From the NCBI GenBank assembly GCA_026400935.1, contig JAPLNX010000090.1, positions 1 to 48,591 of the forward strand: DNA of 48,591 bases. Direction: 5' to 3'. The stretch comes from Planctomycetia bacterium (GTDB taxonomy: Bacteria; Planctomycetota; Planctomycetia; Planctomycetales; Planctomycetaceae). Under the pieces are notes generated by a model that saw only the letters and a list, made by a program, of their open reading frames with translations, searched no databases and had not been told where the DNA came from. Position 1 is the first letter of the stretch; every line of letters begins with the position of its first letter. The position numbers and the translations under genes were made by a program. Shown here piece by piece: positions 7,284-19,436 of this stretch.

Positions 7284-9584
7284 TTACTTCGCAAAAGATT
7301 GAGAAGCACGGCGGCGGAGCACGATGAAATAGCCCTGAGCCTTATCGGGAAGCAGTTCCCAGTCATCCGGATGATCTTTTAGCTCACGCACTTGGTCGGG
7401 GGATTTCAGATCGCTGTAGGGGTGTCGCGTGTCGAAGACGATGAAGTCGGTGTCGTCGGGGACGTTTTCTCCGTAACCCGCAATGCGACGACGATAATGG
7501 CTGTAATCGTACGATCGCTCGTGATGCGTGAAGCGTGGATGAACGAAGTCGTTGGAAGCGACTCGTGCCGTTGGCGGAATCTGAGCGAGCAATTCCGGAA
7601 GGTGATCCGCTCGCGGATCATGAGCGTACAACTTCCACAATGACGTTGAAGCGTTCGCGTCCCAAAACGACAGGCCGGCAGGGCTCATGCTGAGAAACAG
7701 ACCGGTGGCGAAGGCGCTAGTCCAAACGAAGTGTTGCATGAAGGTGACGAGGTGTGGAGTTGAGGCTGTGAGGAGCGAAGCTCGCGAGAACGTTGCCGTG
7801 ATTCGTTCGCAGATGCGGTTAACATTGCCGATGCCAATGGCCGTCGCCCAGAAGATCACGGGGACGAGCGGCGCATGAAAGTGATGTCGAGGATCATGGG
7901 CCAATTCGTTGAGGCACAAGATTCCGAACAACGGTAAACCGACCGCCAGCCGACTCGGTGACAGGAGCGCGATAAAGCCAATTGGAAGCAACATCGACAG
8001 CGCATACATCAGCGTTCCCGCTGTCACCAATTCGCCAAACAAAAGGCTCGGCTTTGTCAGCATGTTCCAGACGACCTCGTTCATCGAATTGCCGAACTTG
8101 CTGAAGTACTTCACGTAATGCAGTTCCGCCCCGCCTCGAAACCAGGGGATGACGACACGCGTGGCGAAGATGAGATAAACCACACCAAAGACCGCGATGC
8201 CTAGACCGAGAAGAATTCGACTCCAATCCTTAGTCTCCCCACCGAGCTTGTCTCGGTGGATCTGGGCCTTTGCACTACGAACCTCTTCACTCGAAAGTTC
8301 AAACACCGTAGTGCAGAAGCCCGAAATCCACCGAGGCAAGCTCGGTGGGGGCGATGTGCTAACGCTGGCTTGAGCTTTCACTGCACGAGCCGTCTGCGTT
8401 TTGTTGGACTCGCAACTGGTATTCGATTCACTCAATAGCCGCTTGCCGAAGTAGCCTTGCAGCGCGATCCACACACCCAGTGGAGCAATGATGATCGAGT
8501 AGTCTTCTTTCGCGGAGAGAGCGATCAGCAACAAGACGCACATCCGCCGGAGTCGCCGCTGCTCCAGCGCATCAAAAGCAAACAAGAAGAACGGAACGCA
8601 AAAACTTTCGGGCCGAAACGTCTTGAGATCGACCTCAATATCCAAGTAATGCAACGGAAAATACAACAGATAGGCCGCCGCCAGCAGCAAGCCGGCTCGC
8701 GACGAGCCCGTCGATCGTTGAGCCATCCGAAAGACTGGAATCGCACCGATCGCCAAGGCCGTTGATTCGCACAACTCCAACAACAAGTGCGACGGCCAAA
8801 TCCAATGTAGGGGCAACAACAGCAAGTGGATCACCTGAATGTGCTCACCCAGAAACAGCCCTTGATCCAAGTAACTGCGAAAGCCTTTTCCGTGAGTCAG
8901 ATTCCACAAATGCTCCTCGTACATCGCCGAGTCGCCATGCGGTATTCGCAGATTGAACCACAACCGCCAGTTCATCGCCGTGAAGACGACAACGTAAACC
9001 GCGATAAGTCCGAGCAACCATTTCCATGAAGAGCCACAATCAGCGCTGACTGACTCCACACCGCTCGGGGATGACCTCGCCGCCAACATCTGAGCCAACC
9101 AGCCCGCCAACGCGAACGCCTGCCACAACTGCGGCGAAACCAATAAGAATTGTTCGATGCTCTCCAATCGTAATGAGAACGCGAGCAACCGTAACAACTC
9201 CCAAGCCCCCATCACCCACCACCACCCAAACGCGAAGCCCACGCTCGTCAGTACGTTGCTCCAACTCCCTGGCGTCTTCCGCCGAATCAACAACGCCGCC
9301 ACAACACCACTGACTGCGGCAAACATCGACCACATCAACAACAGAGGCAGAAAATCAACGTCAGCAATCCATTCTCCGGAATTGCCTTGAGCCACTCGCC
9401 CCCCCAGCACCACCACCAACGCCCGCCAAGTCCCAGGACTCATCAACGCCGTGGCCGTGACCTCCGCCGACAACAAACTCTGCGAACTCATCGCCTGAGC
9501 AATGACGCCTCCCAAAACAACCAACGTCGCCCACAACAAGGATCGAGACTGCAAAATCGGTTGATCAGCGGGAGTGACAGGCAT
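7284..9584 (-). CDS. DUF2079 polytopic membrane protein with an embedded repeat
   Basis: This 766-residue integral membrane protein has many hydrophobic segments. It carries the DUF2079 signature around residues 215-260 (HGDSAMYEEHLWNLTHGKGF, then DQGLFLGEHIQVIHLLLLPL). The family is distantly related to GT-C glycosyltransferases, but no donor or acceptor can be named. Residues about 411-450 (with PPPSLPRWISGFCTTVF and AKAQIHRDKLGG) are not membrane sequence. They are encoded by a hairpin repeat (8237-8350) of exactly 114 bp, so the frame is kept; they probably form a soluble loop. It lies 41 bp downstream of the 452-aa membrane protein gene and likely shares its transcript. Confidence 0.85.
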   Translation of the reverse strand: MPVTPADQPILQSRSLLWATLVVLGGVIAQAMSSQSLLSAEVTATALMSPGTWRALVVVLGGRVAQGNSGEWIADVDFLPLLLMWSMFAAVSGVVAALLIRRKTPGSWSNVLTSVGFAFGWWWVMGAWELLRLLAFSLRLESIEQFLLVSPQLWQAFALAGWLAQMLAARSSPSGVESVSADCGSSWKWLLGLIAVYVVVFTAMNWRLWFNLRIPHGDSAMYEEHLWNLTHGKGFRSYLDQGLFLGEHIQVIHLLLLPLHWIWPSHLLLELCESTALAIGAIPVFRMAQRSTGSSRAGLLLAAAYLLYFPLHYLDIEVDLKTFRPESFCVPFFLFAFDALEQRRLRRMCVLLLIALSAKEDYSIIIAPLGVWIALQGYFGKRLLSESNTSCESNKTQTARAVKAQASVSTSPPPSLPRWISGFCTTVFELSSEEVRSAKAQIHRDKLGGETKDWSRILLGLGIAVFGVVYLIFATRVVIPWFRGGAELHYVKYFSKFGNSMNEVVWNMLTKPSLLFGELVTAGTLMYALSMLLPIGFIALLSPSRLAVGLPLFGILCLNELAHDPRHHFHAPLVPVIFWATAIGIGNVNRICERITATFSRASLLTASTPHLVTFMQHFVWTSAFATGLFLSMSPAGLSFWDANASTSLWKLYAHDPRADHLPELLAQIPPTARVASNDFVHPRFTHHERSYDYSHYRRRIAGYGENVPDDTDFIVFDTRHPYSDLKSPDQVRELKDHPDDWELLPDKAQGYFIVLRRRASQSFAK
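8237..8350. repeat. Long-hairpin repeat, copy 1, inside the DUF2079 coding region
   Basis: Arms of about 42 nt (CCCCACCGAGCTTGTCTCGG ... GGGCCTTTGCACTAC and its complement GTAGTGCAGAAGCCCG ... CACCGAGGCAAGCTCGGTGG) surround a 29-nt loop at 8279-8307. The whole unit is 114 bp, a multiple of three, and is read through as protein. Other copies are at 22912, 36901 and 42681. Confidence 0.92.
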
Positions 9585-9625
9585 CGTCGTCGTCTGTGTT
9601 TGTCAAAAGTGAGTGCGAGTGTTGC

Positions 9626-10984
9626 TCAAGGAATTCTGATCTGCATTCGGTTCCGATATGTCCCAGCGGAATGCCCCACCGTGTCCCAACCACGCCCAAC
9701 GGCGGTCGCTGCCAATGTGAGCCAAATGTCCGCCGCAGAGTTGGGGGCATCTCCTTCTAACTGGAATTCGATGGCATTCTGTGGGAGTCCCCAACCCGCC
9801 GTCGGTGATGGCTCAATGCTGGCTTGAACGGCCCAATCGTCGAACGTCACAGACCCAATTTCCCGTTCCTCATCTTCCAAAAAGATAATGACAGGATCAT
9901 GAGTCTGAAGCGAGCCGCTAGCCAACTCTCGGAACGGACCTTTTTCGCCTGTACTGGCTTCAGCGATCACGAAACGACTCGCCGTTCGATAAGCCAATCG
10001 GGCCGGACGTCCGGTCGGATAGTCTGCTGGCAACACTTCAATCCGCGCATCGCGACAAGGTGAGAATCGCAAGAAGAGCCGTCGATGTCCTTGAACCGTT
10101 AACCGACAAAAGGAATTGATGTGAGAGTATGTCGCCTCACTCAAAATGCTCGTGGCCGTGATCTCCGTCAGACGCGCGTCTCTCGAAGAGACCGTTAACG
10201 ATCGAGTGTCAAATTGGATTTGGACGGCAGTCGGATCGTCTTTCGGATGCGAAACGCGTTGACCTTGCTGACGCGGTTGCGACTGAAAGGCAGCCGGGAT
10301 CAAGCTGCTCCAACAACGGTCTGGCGAGATTTCTGAGAAGCCAAGAAACGGACTGATTTCGAGCCGATAGGACTCTTGCCGAATCGAGACGTCACCATTT
10401 GTAGCCAACACATTGACGGACGGATTCAAAGCGACTGCCAAAGGAGTTTTATTAAGCCCAGCACTGATCAATTCAGCTCTCGCAAGCTCGCCAAACGGTC
10501 GTGTCGAAGGGTCAGGCCCGCGCAGCGCCCAAGGCAAAAATAACCCCAGCAATGCTCCAACAATGATTGCGGAAACGAATCCGACGCGTCGGTTTGCTAC
10601 CGGCTTGTCCCAACGTAACACCAATACAAAACCAACACCGCCGACCAGAAGTCCCCACCACCACAGACTCGGTGCCGATAAAGGGAACACAATCCTGGCA
10701 GCGGTCGCACACGAGAACCACAACGCGGCCAAGCTCAGCAGAGTCATCTTCAACACAGAATGGCGACTTCGAGCCAGCGCCCAAATGCCTAATACCGCAA
10801 TCAACAACAGCGTCAGCGGCCAAACTCGATTCAACCAAAACCGCACGTGCCCCAATGGAAAACCGCCTGGAGTCAGCCACCACCAACCTGCCGCGATAAC
10901 TCCGTGAAAGACCAACACGCACTCGAATGTCAGCCGACGCCAATGCGACATTTCCGTATCATCAATTTGACATTGGACGGTCAT
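9626..10984 (-). CDS. Membrane protein of unknown function
   Basis: This 452-residue protein has about five hydrophobic helices in its first 160 residues (for example VLVFHGVIAAGWWWL, TLLLIAVLGIWALA, and SAIIVGALLGLFLPWAL). They are followed by a soluble, probably extracytoplasmic, β-rich C-terminal domain of roughly 290 residues. The ATG at 10984 overlaps the Uma2 stop (ATGA), and an ATG twelve codons in (MSHWRRL) is an alternative. It sits between Uma2 and the DUF2079 gene on the same strand with almost no spacing. I do not recognise a family. By context it may act with the DUF2079 membrane protein. Confidence 0.7.
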   Translation of the reverse strand: MTVQCQIDDTEMSHWRRLTFECVLVFHGVIAAGWWWLTPGGFPLGHVRFWLNRVWPLTLLLIAVLGIWALARSRHSVLKMTLLSLAALWFSCATAARIVFPLSAPSLWWWGLLVGGVGFVLVLRWDKPVANRRVGFVSAIIVGALLGLFLPWALRGPDPSTRPFGELARAELISAGLNKTPLAVALNPSVNVLATNGDVSIRQESYRLEISPFLGFSEISPDRCWSSLIPAAFQSQPRQQGQRVSHPKDDPTAVQIQFDTRSLTVSSRDARLTEITATSILSEATYSHINSFCRLTVQGHRRLFLRFSPCRDARIEVLPADYPTGRPARLAYRTASRFVIAEASTGEKGPFRELASGSLQTHDPVIIFLEDEEREIGSVTFDDWAVQASIEPSPTAGWGLPQNAIEFQLEGDAPNSAADIWLTLAATAVGRGWDTVGHSAGTYRNRMQIRIP

Positions 10985-11559
10985 TCAAAGATCGCACGAA
11001 CCGGAGTGCTAAAGCCGGGAAGAAAAGGATCGGCGGTCAGAGATTGTTGAACATTGAAGAGTTCCGGCTCGGCATCAGGACGGAAGACTTCGACGGTGCG
11101 AAAGCGGGGATCGACGACCCAAACGAGAGGGACTCCTAAGGCGAGGTATTCTTCGATCTTTTCAGAGACACCTTCCATTGTGTCCGAGGGAGAAAGAATC
11201 TCGACAGCGAGAATCGGTGGGCCGTCGATGAAGGACGAGCCACTCGAATCATCATTGGCGACGTCGTAATCGAAATAAGCCACGTCGATACCGACCGTCG
11301 TCAGCGGATCGTGTCCGATAATGCAGCCCACTTCGCCGGAATGAACTTCACCGGTCTGCGGCGGCTGTTGGTCCAGCCAAGTTCGTAATAAGTGGGCAAT
11401 CGCAGCTTCAATTTTCGTGTGCTTCTTGTTTCTTCGAGTCATGTTTTCGTCACCTCGGTATTCGCGCAGCTCTCCTCGAATGACTTCCCGATAGACGCCG
11501 TCATCAGGGAGCGCCAGGAACTCTTCCAAAGTGATGCCGTTCGAGACCGCTGTGCTCAT
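10981..11559 (-). CDS. Uma2 family putative endonuclease
   Basis: This 192-residue protein starts MSTAVSNGITLEEFLALPDD and has the Uma2 (DUF820) PD-(D/E)XK-like core. Asp in TTVGIDVAYFDYD, the acidic ILAVEILSPSD segment and the GVSEKIEEYLALGVPLVWVV helix and strand are all present. The final FRTVEVFRPD segment is also typical. Uma2 genes are numerous in cyanobacteria and planctomycetes; their biological role is not settled. GGAGGT lies eight bases before the ATG at 11559. The gene overlaps the next membrane-protein gene by four bases. Confidence 0.9.
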   Translation of the reverse strand: MSTAVSNGITLEEFLALPDDGVYREVIRGELREYRGDENMTRRNKKHTKIEAAIAHLLRTWLDQQPPQTGEVHSGEVGCIIGHDPLTTVGIDVAYFDYDVANDDSSGSSFIDGPPILAVEILSPSDTMEGVSEKIEEYLALGVPLVWVVDPRFRTVEVFRPDAEPELFNVQQSLTADPFLPGFSTPVRAIFE

Positions 11560-11620
11560 GGTTTCGTACCTCCGAAGGGTCCGGGGGGCTGACGCCCTCC
11601 GGCTCGCCTGAATTGGATTA

Positions 11621-13441
<1,821 letters not shown>

Positions 13442-13600
13442 GGCAAACCATCCTCAAGCGGAGGTCAGAATTTGAAACGAGACGGTTGAGTAAACGAGGG
13501 CGTATGGTAGTCGTGTCGCACGAGCCGAGAAAGCAACGAGCGACAAGCAAGTCATGCCGCGCCCGCTTAGATCCTAATTCAGTTGTGGTCAAATACTGGA

Positions 13601-13640
13601 GCAACGAAAAAACCCCGGCGACTATCGAGTCACCGGGGTT
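13601..13640 (-). terminator. Rho-independent terminator of the glutamine synthetase gene
   Basis: On the minus strand AACCCCGGTGACT, CGAT and AGTCGCCGGGGTT form a strong hairpin followed directly by a TTTTTT run. It starts about 40 bp after the stop of the glutamine synthetase gene and lies before thiC, so it separates the two transcripts. Confidence 0.9.
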
Positions 13641-13681
13641 GTTCATTTGCTGAATTCACTCGAGTGAGATTCCAATTTCAA

Positions 13682-15859
13682 CTACTTGATGAAGAGCATC
13701 TCGCGGTAAGTCGGCAACGGCCAGAGGTCATCGGCGATGATCCCTTCGAGCTCATCGGCCACGTTACGAACCTTGAGCATGGCAGGGCAAACTTCGTCGC
13801 GGTAGTGCTTCGCATGAGCCGAAACGTCACCTGCAGCGTGATGTTCGATCGCGTCGCCGAGGGTTTTGATGGCCCCTTCGAGTTGACCTGTCAGTTCACT
13901 CATGCGATCGAGCGAGCTTGTGTCGGGTGTGCGTCCGCAAGACTTCATCGCGGCAGCCGTCTGAGCCAGTTCGCCTTGATAACGATAAGCGGCCGGCAGA
14001 ATTGACGCACGAGCGATACTCAGGCACAAGCGACTCTCAGTATTGATGTCCTTGCAGTACCGCTCCATGTAAATCTCAAAGCGGCTCTCGGTCTCGCGAG
14101 GGCTGAGCACGCCGTACTTATCGAACAGAGCGATCGCTTCGGGATCCTTGATCGAACCCAAAGCATCAACTGTGTTACGCAGGTTCGGCAGGCCGCGTTT
14201 TTCAGCCTCTTGATGCCATTCTTCCGAGTAGCCGTTGCCGTTGAAAATCACCGCCTTGTGCTGCTTAATGATGCTTTGCAGCAAGGTCTGGACGGCCCCG
14301 GCAAGTTTGGCTTGATCGCCGCCGGTCGCCTTTTCCAGTTCGGTAGCGACGTAGTCGAGGCTCTCCGCAACGATCGTGTTGAGCACGACAAGCGGGCCGG
14401 AGATCGCTTGATTGGAACCGACCGCGCGGAACTCAAACTTGTTGCCGGTAAAGGCGAACGGGCTAGTTCGGTTACGGTCGCCAGCGTCCTTCGGAAGTGG
14501 AGGCAGCGTATCAACACCGATCGTCAGTTGGCCGCCCTTCTTCGATGCTTCGAGTTTGCCCTTTTCAATTTGCTCGAAGATGTCCGTGAGCATGTCGCCC
14601 AAGAAGATCGAGATGATCGCCGGAGGAGCTTCATTCGCACCGAGGCGGTGATCGTTCCCCGCGTGAGCGATCGAAGCTCGCAGCAGCTTCGAGTACTTAT
14701 GGACCGCGCGAATCACTGCCGAGCAGAAGACCAGGAACTGCATGTTTTGGTGTGGATTGTCGCCCGGTTCGAGCAGGTTGGCCGAGTCGGTTCCCAACGA
14801 CCAGTTGAGATGCTTTCCAGAACCGTTGATCCCAGCAAACGGCTTCTCGTGCAACAGGCAGGCGAGCCCGTACTTCGGAGCGATCTTTTGCAGCATCAAC
14901 ATCGTGAGTTGTTGATGATCGGTCGCGACGTTCGCGTTCTCGTAGATCGGAGCCAACTCGTACTGTGACGGAGCGACTTCATTGTGACGGGTCTTCACCG
15001 GCACGCCGAGTTTGTAGAGCTCACGTTCGGTTTCCAACATGCAGGCAAGCACTCGATCTGGGATCGCGCCAAAGTATTGATCTTCGAACTCTTGCCCCTT
15101 CGGCGGCTTTGCACCGAACAGCGTTCGACCGCAGATGTTGAGATCGGCGCGAGCGAAGAAGAAATTGCGGTCGATGAGGAAGTATTCCTGCTCAGGGCCA
15201 CCAGTCGCAAAGACATAGTCAGGAGTCGATTGACCGAAGACCTTAAGGATTCTCTGAGCTTGCTTGTTTAACGCCTGCATCGAGCGGAGCACGGGAGTCT
15301 TCTTGTCGAGTGCTTCGCCAGTCCAGGAGCAGAACGCGGTCGGAATACAGAGCGTCGTGCCGTTCGTGTTTTCGAGGATGTAGGCGGGTGACGTGACGTC
15401 CCATGCCGTGTAGCCGCGCGCTTCGAACGTCGAGCGAATGCCACCGCTAGGAAATGAGGAGGCGTCCGGTTCACCTTGGATCAATTGCTTGCCAGTAAAC
15501 TCCGAGACCGCGCTACCGTCGCCGGTCGGGGCGAGGAACGAGTCGTGTTTTTCGGCAGTGATCCCTGTCAATGGCTGAAAGACGTGCGCATAGTGCGTCG
15601 CACCCTTTTCCAAGGCCCAGTCGCGCATCGCGGTGGCGACAGCGTCAGAGATGTTTGAATCGAGCTTCTCACCGCGTTTGATCGAACGTTGCAACGCTTT
15701 GAAAACAGGCTTCGACAAGCGTGCCCGCATCTCTTTTTCATTGAAAGTGTTGACGCCGAACAGTGACGGACTGGGAACCTCTTTGAAGTTCAGCGGCACA
15801 GCATCGGACTTGTAGTTGATGACGGCAGCGATGGCGGAAGCACGAGCATTCTGGGACAT
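13682..15859 (-). CDS. glnN: Glutamine synthetase type III
   Basis: This 725-residue protein matches GSIII, the large glutamine synthetase that fixes ammonium onto glutamate with ATP. Visible blocks are [16 protein letters not shown] near the N-terminus, [76 protein letters not shown] and [20 protein letters not shown], which carry the metal and substrate ligands. The ATG at 15859 is preferred because AGGAG lies nine bases before it; a TTG nine bases upstream has no such site. It is a single-gene unit with its own terminator. I see no PII or ammonium transporter gene nearby. Confidence 0.96.
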   Translation of the reverse strand: MSQNARASAIAAVINYKSDAVPLNFKEVPSPSLFGVNTFNEKEMRARLSKPVFKALQRSIKRGEKLDSNISDAVATAMRDWALEKGATHYAHVFQPLTGITAEKHDSFLAPTGDGSAVSEFTGKQLIQGEPDASSFPSGGIRSTFEARGYTAWDVTSPAYILENTNGTTLCIPTAFCSWTGEALDKKTPVLRSMQALNKQAQRILKVFGQSTPDYVFATGGPEQEYFLIDRNFFFARADLNICGRTLFGAKPPKGQEFEDQYFGAIPDRVLACMLETERELYKLGVPVKTRHNEVAPSQYELAPIYENANVATDHQQLTMLMLQKIAPKYGLACLLHEKPFAGINGSGKHLNWSLGTDSANLLEPGDNPHQNMQFLVFCSAVIRAVHKYSKLLRASIAHAGNDHRLGANEAPPAIISIFLGDMLTDIFEQIEKGKLEASKKGGQLTIGVDTLPPLPKDAGDRNRTSPFAFTGNKFEFRAVGSNQAISGPLVVLNTIVAESLDYVATELEKATGGDQAKLAGAVQTLLQSIIKQHKAVIFNGNGYSEEWHQEAEKRGLPNLRNTVDALGSIKDPEAIALFDKYGVLSPRETESRFEIYMERYCKDINTESRLCLSIARASILPAAYRYQGELAQTAAAMKSCGRTPDTSSLDRMSELTGQLEGAIKTLGDAIEHHAAGDVSAHAKHYRDEVCPAMLKVRNVADELEGIIADDLWPLPTYREMLFIK

Positions 15860-16419
15860 TGAGCGCAACTCCTAAAGAACGAGATTTTGCTCGATTGTGA
15901 GATCAATGTTGGACGTCGTCCGACGAGCAGTCTGCCATCGAGCAAGGCAGCCCACTCGGAATCAACCCGCTGAGGGCACGTCTTGTGCCGGTCGGCAACA
16001 CGTGGCCATAAGCCACTGCGCCGCAAAACCATGACGAACGTTGGTCGAACTATTCCTTCAGCCGATTGCCCTCGCGTCCGGCAACTTGTGCCGATATCGC
16101 AGGCAACCTCAACCAACGCCTCTTCTCAACATCTCTCCCGGCAAGATGCTCCAGCATCCACCGATCAAGCGGTGGCATGCTACTGAGGTCTTGATGGTCC
16201 TTCAACGGAGCTATCAAAACGCCGCCGGGTGGTAGAACACACACCACAATTACTACCCTGCGGAGTACCACGATTACCGATGCACATAGGTTGGCTTGTT
16301 TCCGGCATGCAAGAGATCTCGCGGAAACCGCTTGGAAGACTAAGAAACTCTAACCTCCCCCCAACTTTGGTCAGAGCGAGTGGTTGGATGGATTTCGGCT
16401 GTTCAAGGAAAAACACGAA
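15860..16419. other. Intergenic region without a recognised gene
   Basis: These 560 bp lie between the divergently placed glutamine synthetase and the decayed transposase. I found no convincing gene on either strand. It should hold the glutamine synthetase promoter and probably sequence brought in with the transposase element. I could not identify element ends. Confidence 0.6.
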
Positions 16420-16930
16420 ATGCCCAAGGCACTGCTGACGGATTTATTGTGGAACCGAATCGAACCCTTGTTACCAGCCGATCCGCCCAAACCCAAAGGT
16501 AGGCCTCCGCGTGTGTCCAATGCTTGGCAGTGACCGGGATTTTGTTTGTCTCACGGACGGGTTGTGCGTGGGAGTTTCTCCCGCCAGAACTTGGCGGTGG
16601 TTCGGGAATGAAGTGTTGGCGTCGGCTCTGCGATTTGCAGTTCGCGGGCGTTTGGTAGAAAGAGTGGCAGGTGTTGCTCGACGAACTGTGGTTAGCCGAC
16701 GCCAGCGATTGGTCCAGAGTCGTGTTCAACAGTTGTTCGGTGCGAGCGCTCTTTGGGGGGAGAAGACTGGCCCCAATCACACGGATCGCGGCAAGAATGG
16801 ATCGAAGCGCCATGTGGTTTGCGACTGATACAGAACACCGCTGGCGATCGTCCAAACCGGCGAGAATGTTCATGACCCCGAACAAAAAACACCGACCTCT
16901 GCGACAGCGAGGCATCAAATGGTAGATCGC
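16420..16930 (+). pseudogene. Decayed IS5-type (DUF4096) transposase
   Basis: The reading starts MPKALLTDLLWNRIEPLLPA and DPPKPKGRPPRV, the N-terminus of an IS5/IS427-group transposase. It then breaks at TGA 16531. Shifted frames continue TGILFVSRTGCAWEFLPPEL, a stop (TAG), KEWQVLLDELWLADASDWSR and VVFNSCSVRALFGG. After another frame change they give EKTGPNHTDRGKNGSKRHVV, a TGA, and AIVQTGENVHD. The DDE core is therefore split by at least two frameshifts and three stops, and the last third is missing. No terminal inverted repeats were identified. It lies just downstream of the HD hydrolase gene, where ybeY is often found in related operons. Confidence 0.88.
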
Positions 16931-16945
16931 CAAACGAAATACGGT

Positions 16946-19333
16946 TCAACCGGCACGTTGATCCGGATACTTAATGCGTGTGTGGAAGATGCTGATGAGC
17001 GACTTGGTCAGCGAGTCTTGAATCACGTTGAGTTCACTGAGTGTTAACGTGCTTTCTTCAAACTGACCGTCAAGGAGCTTGTCCATGGTGATGCCACGGA
17101 CGAGGCTTTCGATGCGTTTGGATGTTGGCTCACTCAAAGTGCGGCTGGCGCTTTCGACGGCATCAGCCAACATCAACACACCCGCTTCTCGCGTTTGTGG
17201 TTTCGGGCCGGGATAACGAAAGCTCGACTCTTCGACCTCGATTGTGTCACCTTGGGATTCGGCAGCTTTCGAGGCGGCGTGATAAAAGTATTGGACCAAC
17301 GTCGTGCCGTGATGCTGTTCGATAAAATCGATGATCGGTTTCGGCAGATTGTGTTGCTCGGCGAGATCGGCTCCATCTTTTACGTGACCGATGATGATCA
17401 GTGTGCTCATTGCCGGGTTCAGGTGCTCATGTTTGCTTTCGGCACCTTCGCCCATGTTCTCGATGAAGTAGCTCGGCTTAAGCATCTTGCCGATGTCGTG
17501 AAAGTACGCGCCGACTCGAACCAGTAGGCCGTTCGCGTCGATCTTTTCGGCAGCCGCTTCTGCCAGTGAGGCTACGGTAATCGAGTGGTTGTAGGTGCCA
17601 GGGGCTCGACGAACGAGTTCCTGCAACAAAGGATGCGACACATGACTGAGTTCTAGCAGGCTGATGTCGGTCACGATGCCGAACGTCGCTTCGATAAAAG
17701 GCAAGCTACCAGCCACGATGTATCCCGATGCCAAACACCAACCGGCACCACGAAGACTGTGTAAGAGCAGCACCTGATCACGCCACAGGACATCAAGTGC
17801 AGGCGTTTTGACGACTGCCGTGCCCCATGTCACGAGAAAGAACACAGCGCCACACCAGAACCCGATTTTAATCAACGATGACCGCGACGAGACGCGAGTC
17901 AGTGGCACAATTGCCGTCGCTGCCACGCTCATCAAGACAACAAACTCGCCGGTGTCTGCGACCGAAGAAAGCGTCAACAAGAGGCTGAGCGTAAATGCCG
18001 TCAACGTTGCCAGATCTTGGTTATAGGCGATCGCCAGAATCATCACCGTCACCATCAATGGGATGATTTCCGCCCGCCATGGATCGAAGCTCAGTATACG
18101 ACCAAGAAACGCCGCCAACACGATCGCGCCGAGATAAATGGCTAACGCTCGCAAGCTGTGCGTGATTCTTGGCTCGTTGTGAACAATGTAGTAGCCGTTG
18201 AGCACCGTCAGTACGAAGACCAACAGAAATACCGTCACAAGGCGAATGACGCGGTCTTGAAGTTTCACGTCTCGCTCGATTTGGTCGTACTCGTCATGCA
18301 ATACGTCAAGCGTCGTTTCGTCGATCGCCTGCATTGGAGCCACCAGCACGTCTCCCTGATTGTACGGGTCAGTGATGAGCGGCACTCTCTGGCGAGCGTC
18401 TCGCCGAGCAGCTTGTGTACTTGTCGGGTCATATCGCAGCGACACGAGCGAACTGTGATTTGCCGCCAGCCAGCGCTCGAGCGGTTTGCGAATCACAGAC
18501 AAACGCGAGAATTGCGACCACGATTTGCCGAGCGTCCCTTCATCACGCAGCACCTCCGCCAACAGTACGTCCGACGGTGCCGCAACATCGCGCGTGTTAA
18601 CCTCGGCCACTCGCTGCTCATTTGACTTGAATATCGCGAGCCGATGATCCGCTCGAATCTTGTTGCGATTCAGCTCAAAGGGATCGACGACGCCGGACTT
18701 TTGCAGCGGCGATAAGAATTCGCGCATATCATCCAAAAGCAGGGCAACGCGGTCAGCCATGTCGTCGGGCATCGTCTGGTTCAAGTCGATCGCTTCTGGA
18801 TCAAAGGTGCTTCCAGAATAAATAGCGAATTTTAAGGATCGAAATTCACGTTCGTATTTTTCGGGAGTCATGTCGTCCATCGGACGATCGCCTTCCGTCC
18901 AAACACCGAACGCCGAACGAGTGCTTGATCGAACCGACTCAAGTGTCTCCGCATGTGCAATCTCTTCCAGGTCAGACTTCAAGGATGCCAGCAATTGGCG
19001 CGGTTGAGTTGTCTCCAAGCGGAACACGAACGGGACTTGGTCTTCAATCTGCGCGCGTAGCCGATCAGTTTCAAACTTGTTGACTCGCTTGAACGGAACC
19101 TGAGCCAACACGCCATGTGGCTGATGATCACCCAGCCGATACGTAAACGGAGTTCGCCACGCTTCGACGGCCAACAACAACACACCTATTGCAAACAGGC
19201 AAATCAACAACCGTAACAACACATTACGGTCGGACAATGCTTCGCCGAATCGTCCCCAATACGACGACTCACCAACCGCCGATAGGCGAGCGGCTCGTTG
19301 ACGACGAAAGGAAGTTGGTCCAAAGAAGATCAT
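16946..19333 (-). CDS. PgpH/YqfF-type 7TM HD-domain phosphohydrolase
   Basis: This protein of about 795 residues has one N-terminal membrane helix, a long extracytoplasmic region of about 270 residues, a set of about seven membrane helices and a C-terminal HD domain. HD ligands are visible in GTYNHSITVASLAE, YFHDIGKMLKPSYF, SKHEHLNPAMS and IEQHHGTTLVQYF. Relatives (PgpH) hydrolyse cyclic di-AMP. It is encoded downstream of phoH, a common pairing. The ATG at 19333 (MIFFGPTSF) is preferred to a GTG at 19354; neither has a clear ribosome site. The expected next gene ybeY is absent and a transposase remnant lies there instead. Confidence 0.9.
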   Translation of the reverse strand: MIFFGPTSFRRQRAARLSAVGESSYWGRFGEALSDRNVLLRLLICLFAIGVLLLAVEAWRTPFTYRLGDHQPHGVLAQVPFKRVNKFETDRLRAQIEDQVPFVFRLETTQPRQLLASLKSDLEEIAHAETLESVRSSTRSAFGVWTEGDRPMDDMTPEKYEREFRSLKFAIYSGSTFDPEAIDLNQTMPDDMADRVALLLDDMREFLSPLQKSGVVDPFELNRNKIRADHRLAIFKSNEQRVAEVNTRDVAAPSDVLLAEVLRDEGTLGKSWSQFSRLSVIRKPLERWLAANHSSLVSLRYDPTSTQAARRDARQRVPLITDPYNQGDVLVAPMQAIDETTLDVLHDEYDQIERDVKLQDRVIRLVTVFLLVFVLTVLNGYYIVHNEPRITHSLRALAIYLGAIVLAAFLGRILSFDPWRAEIIPLMVTVMILAIAYNQDLATLTAFTLSLLLTLSSVADTGEFVVLMSVAATAIVPLTRVSSRSSLIKIGFWCGAVFFLVTWGTAVVKTPALDVLWRDQVLLLHSLRGAGWCLASGYIVAGSLPFIEATFGIVTDISLLELSHVSHPLLQELVRRAPGTYNHSITVASLAEAAAEKIDANGLLVRVGAYFHDIGKMLKPSYFIENMGEGAESKHEHLNPAMSTLIIIGHVKDGADLAEQHNLPKPIIDFIEQHHGTTLVQYFYHAASKAAESQGDTIEVEESSFRYPGPKPQTREAGVLMLADAVESASRTLSEPTSKRIESLVRGITMDKLLDGQFEESTLTLSELNVIQDSLTKSLISIFHTRIKYPDQRAG

Positions 19334-19436
19334 GTTGAGTGAATCATGTAACACGATTTTTGAAACCGTGTGGCCCGATCAGTTACGGAAAGAACGGTTT
19401 GTGGTACCGTTCTACAGACGTCGTTGATCTACATCG

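Noticed and set aside
14210-14968. Plus-strand frame of 252 codons opposite the glutamine synthetase gene
   Set aside because: It is antisense to highly conserved GSIII blocks and has no domain of its own.
16403-16933. Minus-strand protein of 176 aa
   Set aside because: It is antisense to the decayed transposase, which has clear family motifs on the plus strand.
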